NCBI RefSeq assembly: GCF_027111335.1
Contig: NZ_CP114288.1
Location: 4,154,001 to 4,218,000 of the forward strand
Length of the DNA: 64,000 nucleotides
Reading direction: 5' to 3'
From: Flavobacterium aquiphilum
GTDB taxonomy: Bacteria; Bacteroidota; Bacteroidia; Flavobacteriales; Flavobacteriaceae
Below are positions 58,090 through 64,000 of this stretch, piece by piece. Position 1 is the stretch's first letter; every line of letters begins with the position of its first letter. A program made the translations under genes and the position numbers. Under the pieces are notes generated by a model that worked only from the letters and a program-made list of their open reading frames with translations, was not told the DNA's origin and made no database searches.

Positions 58090-60018
58090 ATGCACTTTAA
58101 ACAGCCCGAAATTCTATACTTTCTATTCTTGTTGATTGTTCCAATTTTGGTGCATTTATTTCAATTAAGGCGTTTCAAAAAAGAATATTTCACCAATGTT
58201 CGTTTCCTAAAAATCCTTTCGATTCAAACCCGAAAAAGTTCCAAAATCAAAAAATGGTTACTCTTGACCTGTAGAATGCTATTGCTCGCCTGTATTATTA
58301 TTGCATTTGCACAACCCTTTTTCGAATCCAAAGACAGCAAAAATGCTAGCAATGAAATGTATATCGTACTGGACAATTCCTTCAGTATGCAAGCGAAAGG
58401 AAAAAAAGGGGAATTGTTAAAACGCGCCGTTCAGGAACTGCTGGAAGAAACTCCCGAAAACGCAACTTTTTCTTTACTGACCAATAATGACAATTACTGG
58501 AATACCGATATCAAAACAATTCGAAGTGAACTCCAAAACTTAAAATACAGCGCTACACCTTTTCAACTTACTACTATTTTAGCCAAAATTAAAGCACGAA
58601 AATCAGCCTTCAAGAAAGACATCATCATCATTACCGATGCCGTGGGACTGACTCCAAATCAATTAAAAAACATAGACACTGATAACGTTCCCTATTTCAT
58701 TGTCCCAAAAGCCGAACAAAAAAACAATGTGGCTGTTGACAGCGTTTTTATTCGCCAAACTCTAGATGATTTTTACGAGTTAGGCATCAACGCAACAAAC
58801 TATAGTGAAGATTTTAAGCCAATTTCTATGGCTTTGTACAACCAAAACAAACTGGTTGCCAAAACCATCATTAATTTTAAGAGTAAAAATGAAACGGTTA
58901 ATTTCACTATTCCCAAACAGGCCTTTCACGGCTATGTTTCCATCGAAGACAATGATTTAACTTATGACAACAAATTGTTTTTTAGCATTTCTAAAATCAA
59001 AAAAACGAACGTCATCAGTATAGGGGCTCCTGAAAAAAACAATTTTCTAGGCCGAATTTATACCAATGATGAATTCAATTACGGTTCTTTTGCGCTAAGC
59101 AATTTGGATTACAACAGTATCGACAAACAAGATGCTATTATTCTAAATGAACTGGACGAAATTCCGCAAGCATTACAAACCACTTTAAAATCATTTGTGA
59201 ACAAAGGCGGAAACCTGATTGTAATTCCGTCGGAAATAGTTTCAATTTCTAATTTAAATACCTTTTTGAAACAATTTGGAACCACACAATTTCAATCATT
59301 GGAACCAAATGAAAAACTAATTACCAAAATCAACTTCAATCATCCGTTATTTGCTGGCGTTTTTGAAAACAAAACCAATAATTTTCAATATCCAAAAGCA
59401 AAAAAGACTTTCGTTATTTCAACTACAAGTCCATCGGTTTTAAATTTCGAGGATCAATCCCCATTTTTAACAGGACTCAAAAATGCCGTTTCATCCGTTT
59501 ATGTTTTTTCGGCGCCAATAAACACTTTAAATTCCAATTTCCAACAATCGCCTTTGATTGTTCCCGTGTTTTACAAAATGGCTTTGAGCAAACCGAATAA
59601 TGGCATTAGCGCCAACACCATTGGCAACAGCAGCTCTTATGTAGTTTCGGTTTTATTGTCTAAAGACGAAATTCTGACGGTAAAAAATCAGGAAGAGCAA
59701 TTTATTCCCGTGCAAAAACTGCTAAATAATAAGGTGCAGCTTTTCTTTAATGACTACCCTGAAAAAGCTGGTAATTACACCATTTACGATTCTCAAAAAC
59801 CAATAGAAAACATCAGTTTCAATTACCCAAGAACCGAAAGCGATCTGAATCAAGTCAACGAAAATTTATTATCCGATTATAAAACAGGTGATTCCATTTC
59901 AACCATTTTTGATACGCTACAAACCAACCGAACGGACAATCAAATTTGGAAATGGTTTATTATCTTTGCATTGCTTTTCCTAGCGTTGGAAACGGCAATC
60001 ATCAAATTTGTGAAATAA
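58090..60018 (+). CDS. BatA-type vWA membrane protein
   Basis: This 642-residue protein has the aerotolerance-regulator N-terminal (BatA) domain (residues 1-75: FKQPEILYFLFLLIVPILVH, FKKEYFTNVRFLKIL) with two hydrophobic segments. A von Willebrand A-like domain follows (YIVLDNSFSMQAKGKKGELL, with the DxSxS metal site) that continues to about residue 215. A long extracytoplasmic region leads to a C-terminal transmembrane helix (WKWFIIFALLFLALETAII). Bat proteins form membrane complexes of unclear function. The upstream TATTTTTG at 58022-58029 could be its -7 box. The altered dihydroorotase gene follows within 32 bp, an association I recall from other Flavobacteriaceae. Confidence 0.84.
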   Translation: MHFKQPEILYFLFLLIVPILVHLFQLRRFKKEYFTNVRFLKILSIQTRKSSKIKKWLLLTCRMLLLACIIIAFAQPFFESKDSKNASNEMYIVLDNSFSMQAKGKKGELLKRAVQELLEETPENATFSLLTNNDNYWNTDIKTIRSELQNLKYSATPFQLTTILAKIKARKSAFKKDIIIITDAVGLTPNQLKNIDTDNVPYFIVPKAEQKNNVAVDSVFIRQTLDDFYELGINATNYSEDFKPISMALYNQNKLVAKTIINFKSKNETVNFTIPKQAFHGYVSIEDNDLTYDNKLFFSISKIKKTNVISIGAPEKNNFLGRIYTNDEFNYGSFALSNLDYNSIDKQDAIILNELDEIPQALQTTLKSFVNKGGNLIVIPSEIVSISNLNTFLKQFGTTQFQSLEPNEKLITKINFNHPLFAGVFENKTNNFQYPKAKKTFVISTTSPSVLNFEDQSPFLTGLKNAVSSVYVFSAPINTLNSNFQQSPLIVPVFYKMALSKPNNGISANTIGNSSSYVVSVLLSKDEILTVKNQEEQFIPVQKLLNNKVQLFFNDYPEKAGNYTIYDSQKPIENISFNYPRTESDLNQVNENLLSDYKTGDSISTIFDTLQTNRTDNQIWKWFIIFALLFLALETAIIKFVK

Positions 60019-60050
60019 CAATTCTGTTTTCTAATAACTACAAACGACAC

Positions 60051-61304
60051 ATGAAAATAATCATCCGAAGCGCCAAAATTATCGATTCGAAAAGTCCCTT
60101 TCACAACCAGACTGTAGATCTTTTAATTGTAGATGGTTTTATAAAAAAAATAGGAACGGCACTTCCAAATACCGATAATGCCGAAGAAATAAAACTAGAC
60201 AATCTACATCTTTCACAAGGATGGTTTGACAGTAGTGTTTCGCTTGGAGAACCCGGTTTTGAAGACAGGGAAACCATTGCAAACGGACTTAAAGTGGCTG
60301 CCAAAAGCGGTTTTACTGGCATTGCTTTGCAACCTAACTCCTTCCCTATCATAGACAATCAGGCGCAAGTGAATTTTGTAAAAAACAAAGCCAATGGTTT
60401 TGCTACACAACTTTTTCCAATCGGGGCTCTAACTAAAGGCAGTGAAGGCAAGGACATGGCCGAATTATACGATATGAAAAATTCGGGAGCAGTTGCCTTT
60501 GGTGATTACACAAAAAGTTTAGACAATGCCAATTTGCTAAAAATAGCTTTACAATATGTACAAGATTTTGACGGATTGGTAATTGCTTTTGCGCAGGATG
60601 AAAAAATAAAAGGAAATGGTGTTGCCAATGAAGGAATAGTTTCCACCCGATTAGGATTGAAAGGAATTCCGGATCTGGCTGAAGAATTGCAAATTGTTCG
60701 AAACTTATTTTTATTAGAATACACTAGCGGAAAAATGCATATCCCAACCGTTTCTTCAGCAAAATCAGTTCAATTAATTAAAGAAGCAAAAGCAAAAGGA
60801 CTGAATGTAACCTGTAGCGTAAGCGTTCATCATTTGGTACTAACCGATGAAAAATTAGAGGGCTTTGACACCCGATATAAAGTAACTCCTCCATTGAAAA
60901 CTGAAAGTGACAGACAAGCATTGATCAACGGCGTTTTGGACGGAACGATTGACATAATTACCTCCGATCACAATCCTATCGATATCGAACACAAAAAAAT
61001 GGAATTTGATTTGGCCAAAAATGGAACTATTGGTTTAGAAAGTGCTTTTGGAGCTTTGATGACGGCACTTCCATTGGAAACCATAATCGAAAAATTTACC
61101 GATGGAAAAACTATTTTTGATATTCCAAAACACGGCATCAGTGAAGGAGAAATTGCGGATATTACTTTATTCAATCCGGATGGCAATAGCGTTTTCACAA
61201 AAGAAAATATACTTTCAAAATCCAAAAACTCAGCATTCCTTGGCACCGCTTTAAAAGGAAAAGTTTATGGAATTTTGAACCAAGGAAAACTAATCTTAGG
61301 ATAA
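60051..61304 (+). CDS. Dihydroorotase-like protein lacking the HxH metal motif
   Basis: This 417-residue amidohydrolase-fold protein starts at ATG 60051. An ORF from 59946 would overlap the BatA-type gene. Active dihydroorotases carry a DxHxHxREPG motif near residue 55-65. Here the segment reads WFDSSVSLGEPGFEDRE, so both His and the Arg are replaced. Later blocks remain: VHHLVLTDE keeps a His pair, and the metal-ligand Asp position is kept in TSDHNPIDIEHK. The protein is probably not a canonical zinc dihydroorotase and may be structural, like the inactive partners in some aspartate transcarbamoylase complexes. NIADITLFNPDGNSVFT-like C-terminal text is typical of the family. A small membrane protein gene follows after 3 bp. 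Confidence 0.82.
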   Translation: MKIIIRSAKIIDSKSPFHNQTVDLLIVDGFIKKIGTALPNTDNAEEIKLDNLHLSQGWFDSSVSLGEPGFEDRETIANGLKVAAKSGFTGIALQPNSFPIIDNQAQVNFVKNKANGFATQLFPIGALTKGSEGKDMAELYDMKNSGAVAFGDYTKSLDNANLLKIALQYVQDFDGLVIAFAQDEKIKGNGVANEGIVSTRLGLKGIPDLAEELQIVRNLFLLEYTSGKMHIPTVSSAKSVQLIKEAKAKGLNVTCSVSVHHLVLTDEKLEGFDTRYKVTPPLKTESDRQALINGVLDGTIDIITSDHNPIDIEHKKMEFDLAKNGTIGLESAFGALMTALPLETIIEKFTDGKTIFDIPKHGISEGEIADITLFNPDGNSVFTKENILSKSKNSAFLGTALKGKVYGILNQGKLILG

Positions 61305-61307
61305 AAA

Positions 61308-61634
61308 ATGAACAACTCCATCGAAGCTGGAAAAACAGCAGCCATTACCAGTTATATTTTAGGGATTGGCGTATTTATAGCCATGTCGATGAACGGCGAA
61401 GACAAAAATGAATTTGCTTCCTTTCATATTCGGCAAGGACTTGGACTAACAATTACTTTTATTTCTTTAGGACTGATTATCAATAATTTCAACAGCCTGA
61501 TGATTTCTGCCTCAATGTGGATTTTCATTTCTGTTTTATGGACTTATGGAATATTTGGCGCAATAAAAGGCGAAACAAAACCTGTCCCATTACTTGGAGA
61601 ATATTTTCAAAAATGGCTTAAAAGCATCTCATAA
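61308..61634 (+). CDS. Small membrane protein (DUF4870/import-component-like)
   Basis: This 108-residue protein has three hydrophobic segments (AAITSYILGIGVFIAMSM, GLTITFISLGLIINNF, SMWIFISVLWTYGIFGAI) and the FASFHIRQGLGL motif that I associate with the DUF4870/import-component family. Its function is unknown. It begins 3 bp after the dihydroorotase-like gene, so it belongs to that operon. Confidence 0.76.
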   Translation: MNNSIEAGKTAAITSYILGIGVFIAMSMNGEDKNEFASFHIRQGLGLTITFISLGLIINNFNSLMISASMWIFISVLWTYGIFGAIKGETKPVPLLGEYFQKWLKSIS

Positions 61635-61649
61635 AAATTACACTTCATC

Positions 61650-61707
61650 TGTCAAGTCGAGCGCAGTCGAGACTCAATACTCAATCTCGACTGCGCTCGA
61701 TTTGACA
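61650..61707. repeat. Interspersed hairpin of the GTCGAGCGCAGTCGAGA type
   Basis: Arms of 23 bp, at 61650-61672 and 61685-61707, pair along their whole length with one G-U pair and a 12-nt loop. The core GTCGAGCGCAGTCGAGA is far more GC-rich than its surroundings. It could act as a terminator for the upstream operon, but the type recurs between genes in flavobacteria in my recollection. Confidence 0.85.
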
Positions 61708-61724
61708 AAAAATCTAAAATAAAA

Positions 61725-62372
61725 ATGATCTTATCCTTAGAATATAAAATAAGAGAACCAAAAGTTATTCTTGACAAAAATCCATTATTACTGCTACTTC
61801 ATGGATATGGCAGCAATGAAGCCGATTTATTTTCGTTTGCTCCAGAATTACCGGATGAATATTATGTTATTTCGGCACGTGCACCTTATGATTTGCAATA
61901 CGGCAGTTATGCCTGGTATGCCATTAATTTTGATGCCGATCAAAACAAATTTTCAGACAACAACCAAGCCCGAATTTCTAGAGATATAATTGCAGATTTT
62001 ATTGATGAATTGGTTGCTAATTATCCAATTGATGCCAATAATGTAAACCTGATTGGTTTCAGTCAGGGCTCAATTTTAAGTTATGCAGTAGCACTTTCAT
62101 ATCCTGAAAAAGTAAACAAAACAATAGCAATGAGTGGTTACATCAATTTGGATATCGTAACCGATGATTATCTGAAAAATGATCTAAGCAAATTAAAAGT
62201 ATTTGCCTCTCACGGAACAGTCGATCAGGTAATCCCTGTTGATTGGGCCAGAAAAACACCTGGGATTTTAGAAAAATTAGGAGTGGATATCACCTACAAA
62301 GAATATCCTGTAGGTCACGGAGTAGCGCCACAAAATTTCTATGACTTAAAAAATTGGCTTATTGAAAAATAG
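61725..62372 (+). CDS. Phospholipase/carboxylesterase-type alpha/beta hydrolase
   Basis: This 215-residue cytoplasmic hydrolase of the PF02230 group has the HGYGSNEADLFSFAPEL oxyanion region (about 25-41), nucleophile elbow GFSQGS (Ser about 110), acidic residue in HGTVDQVIPVDW, and catalytic His in YPVGHGVAPQ. It acts on short esters; the substrate is unknown. It follows the interspersed hairpin and converges with the next gene, so it is probably transcribed alone. Confidence 0.9.
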   Translation: MILSLEYKIREPKVILDKNPLLLLLHGYGSNEADLFSFAPELPDEYYVISARAPYDLQYGSYAWYAINFDADQNKFSDNNQARISRDIIADFIDELVANYPIDANNVNLIGFSQGSILSYAVALSYPEKVNKTIAMSGYINLDIVTDDYLKNDLSKLKVFASHGTVDQVIPVDWARKTPGILEKLGVDITYKEYPVGHGVAPQNFYDLKNWLIEK

Positions 62373-62381
62373 TAAACAGTT

Positions 62382-62415
62382 GCAGTTTTCAGTTATATAT
62401 AAAACTGAAAACTGC
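62382..62415. terminator. Hairpin between convergent genes
   Basis: Perfect 13-bp arms, GCAGTTTTCAGTT (62382-62394) and AACTGAAAACTGC (62403-62415), enclose an 8-nt loop. It lies between the esterase and the convergent membrane-anchored protein gene. The T run is weak on both sides. Confidence 0.65.
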
Positions 62416-62425
62416 CTCTTAAACT

Positions 62426-62926
62426 TTATTTTTGGTAAATAACCGACTGGATTACTTCAAAAGAAACGCTTTCATCATCGTTGATAAAATATTTCAACAA
62501 TACTTCACCCCAATATTCACCATCACTATAATCGGCAATTATCCAACGGTGGTTCAATACTTTTACTTTATTAATCGAAAACTTATTGGCTCCTAACTGT
62601 ATTTGACCAGTATAAGGATTCCCTTTTGGATTAGCATTCAAATCCAACAATTGCGCTGTAACATAAGGAACTAAGGTCGCATAATTTCTAATTTTATCTG
62701 ACTTAGCTGATTCAAAGTAGTTTTGTGCATTTTCATTTTTCTCCAATGAAAAATAATCTGCATCCGACATTTTATTGGTAACAGATTGCAAACTATCTTT
62801 TAATTTGGTAGTCGTTTTTTTAAATTTATCTTGCTCAAAAGTTACCTCTTTACTTAAGTACATGTAGGTGTAAATATTAAAAACTAAAGACAAAATTAAA
62901 GCGTAAAGCAACAACGATTTTTTCAT
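62426..62926 (-). CDS. Membrane-anchored hypothetical protein
   Basis: This 166-residue protein has an N-terminal signal anchor (LLLYALILSLVFNIYTYMYL). A short helical, probably coiled-coil segment (about 28-70, QDKFKKTTTKLKDSLQSVTN) and a compact extracytoplasmic domain (GANKFSINKVKVLNHRWIIA, DESVSFEVIQSVIYQK) follow. I recognise no family. It follows the MBL hydrolase by 12 bp and is probably co-transcribed with it. Confidence 0.68.
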   Translation of the reverse strand: MKKSLLLYALILSLVFNIYTYMYLSKEVTFEQDKFKKTTTKLKDSLQSVTNKMSDADYFSLEKNENAQNYFESAKSDKIRNYATLVPYVTAQLLDLNANPKGNPYTGQIQLGANKFSINKVKVLNHRWIIADYSDGEYWGEVLLKYFINDDESVSFEVIQSVIYQK

Positions 62927-62938
62927 TATTAAAAGGAA

Positions 62939-63703
62939 TTAAATAGTAATTTCTAAATTATCATAAGCCAGGAAAACATTTTTTGGTAGTCTTTTTTGAA
63001 CCACTTCATGAAAACCTAACATGTGACTGATATGGGTAAGATAAGCTTTCTCAGGCTTTAGCAAAGCTATAAAATCGAGTGCTTCCTGCAAATTAAAATG
63101 TGTGTTATGAGGTTCTTCACGTAAAGCATTTACCACCAACACTTTGAGGTTTTTTAATTTTTCCGCTTCAGCTTCTGCAATACTTTTTACATCAGTCAAA
63201 TAGGCAAAATCGTCTATTCTAAACCCAAAAACCTGAAGACTTCCGTGCATCACGGTAATTGGTACTGCAATCTTATCTCCAATAGGAAAAGGTACATTAT
63301 CAGATATCTCAATGGTTTTGACTGAGGGAGAACCCGGATACTTATTGACTGTTTCAAATATATATTCGAATCGTTTTTTAATATCGGTAAGCACCCTATT
63401 ATGGGCGTAAATCGGAATTTCTCCTTGTCGATAATTAAAAGGGCGGATATCATCCAAGCCAGCCGTATGATCAGCATGTTCATGGGTAAATAGGATTCCA
63501 TCAATTTTTCGGCAATTCGAAGCCAACATTTGTTGCCTGAAATCGGGGCCGCAATCAATAACGTACGAATGGTCATCCCACGAGACCCAAGCCGAAACCC
63601 GAAGCCTTTTATCCTTAAAATCTGTGCTTTTGCACACTTCATGATCACTCCCAATAATAGGAATTCCCTGTGACGTTCCTGTACCTAAAAAATATACCTT
63701 CAA
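62939..63703 (-). CDS. MBL-fold metallo-hydrolase (PhnP-like)
   Basis: This 254-residue metallo-beta-lactamase-fold enzyme has the N-terminal FLGTGTSQGIP motif of the PhnP/RNase-Z-like group, the metal-binding HEHADH (in LFTHEHADHTAGLDD, about residue 75), and later ligands in ITVMHG and the C-terminal THISHMLG. The start codon is TTG at 63703. It is preferred because the protein family begins right at KVYFLGTGTSQG and no ATG lies nearby. PhnP acts on cyclic phosphodiesters; activity here is unassigned. Confidence 0.88.
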   Translation of the reverse strand: MKVYFLGTGTSQGIPIIGSDHEVCKSTDFKDKRLRVSAWVSWDDHSYVIDCGPDFRQQMLASNCRKIDGILFTHEHADHTAGLDDIRPFNYRQGEIPIYAHNRVLTDIKKRFEYIFETVNKYPGSPSVKTIEISDNVPFPIGDKIAVPITVMHGSLQVFGFRIDDFAYLTDVKSIAEAEAEKLKNLKVLVVNALREEPHNTHFNLQEALDFIALLKPEKAYLTHISHMLGFHEVVQKRLPKNVFLAYDNLEITI

Positions 63704-63762
63704 TTGTGTTCTTTTTTTACAAAAATAGGATTAATTTCTCTTTCATTAAATGCCGAATTGGT

Positions 63763-63770
63763 TAACTTTG
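63763..63770 (+). promoter_or_regulatory. -7 box before the right-edge gene
   Basis: TAACTTTG matches TAnnTTTG and lies 31 bp before the ATG at 63802. A TTT at 63741 is at a suitable distance but is not TTG. Confidence 0.45.
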
Positions 63771-63801
63771 TAACATAATCGCCGAATTTAAATAAAAATA
63801 A

Positions 63802-64000
63802 ATGGAACCCAAAAAGATAAAATTAAAAGGAGACAAAGTCATTGAACAAATTCCTTCTTTAAAGGACAAAGCGCTTCGTATTAATTTAAATGAAAACATC
63901 TACGGAACTTTTGCCGAAATTGGGGCTGGCCAGGAAACAGTAAGACATTTTTTTAGATCAGGTGGATCTTCAGGGACAATTGCAAAAGCGATGTCTGCTT
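63802..64000 (+). CDS. Conserved protein, N-terminal part only
   Basis: The ATG at 63802 opens a frame that runs off the window after 66 codons. The visible sequence begins MEPKKIKLKGDKVIEQIPSL and contains EIGAGQETVRHFFRSGGSSG. This is conserved in a family I have seen carrying inconsistent database names, so no function is given. The protein looks cytoplasmic, with no signal peptide. Confidence 0.7.
   Translation, partial: MEPKKIKLKGDKVIEQIPSLKDKALRINLNENIYGTFAEIGAGQETVRHFFRSGGSSGTIAKAMSA

Overview
The window is AT-rich chromosomal DNA from a member of the Bacteroidota, most likely a Flavobacterium-like Flavobacteriaceae. The evidence is the SusC/SusD transport pair, TAnnTTTG-type -7 promoter boxes instead of a sigma-70 consensus, tiny spacers between operon genes, and many family-typical genes: DUF937, acyl-CoA reductase beside serC/serA, parE/parC, an altered dihydroorotase beside a BatA-like protein, and LIC_10190- and TIGR02757-type proteins. 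Family names come from recognising the proteins; no search was run.

Region 1 (1-25113) is a pectin utilisation locus. uxaB and uxaA (galacturonate catabolism) are followed by a minus-strand import operon: SusC, SusD, a surface beta-helix lipoprotein and a pectin methylesterase. A LacI-type regulator and two regulatory intergenic regions separate it from a plus-strand enzyme operon: GH28, alpha/beta esterase, two tandem GH105, GH43, a PL10-CE8 fusion, a second GH28, a CE12 acetylesterase, then fructose-1,6-bisphosphatase. Together these would demethylate, deacetylate and cut homogalacturonan and rhamnogalacturonan, import oligomers, release monomers and feed central metabolism. A 14-bp palindrome, TGTAATCGATTACA, directly abuts a TAnGTTTG -7 box in front of both susC and the enzyme operon. 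A two-mismatch version lies at the same place in front of the lacI gene, and a fourth site sits between susC and lacI. This looks like a compact, nearly complete LacI regulon.

Region 2 (25114-46245) is mostly housekeeping: topoisomerase IV (parE, parC) with a DUF1016 nuclease gene lodged between the subunits; small membrane proteins and lipoproteins; DUF937; serA, serC, a LuxC-like acyl-CoA reductase and a divergent 2x[4Fe-4S] ferredoxin; a methyltransferase; ychF; an FMN reductase; a LolD-like ATPase; a LIC_10190-type membrane protein; and TIGR02757. Degenerate copies of an interspersed palindromic repeat sit in several intergenic gaps.

Region 3 (46426-54034) is the least conventional part. 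A HEAT-repeat membrane protein, a processive GT2 glycosyltransferase and a TPR-YaiO outer-membrane barrel form an operon, followed by a secreted DUF4838 protein and a stand-alone receiver-domain response regulator. The regulator gene has a perfect-looking sigma-54 promoter preceded by a 17-A tract. I infer a polysaccharide synthesis, export and trimming module.

Region 4 (54201-64000) holds a DEAD-box-type helicase with a DEFD motif, a peroxiredoxin-like protein, a Crp/Fnr regulator, a secreted lactonase-like propeller, a BatA-type protein, a dihydroorotase homologue lacking the usual HxH metal ligands, a small membrane protein, a carboxylesterase, a membrane-anchored protein, an MBL hydrolase, and the start of a gene cut by the window end. 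I saw no rRNA, tRNA, CRISPR array, intact transposase or prophage.
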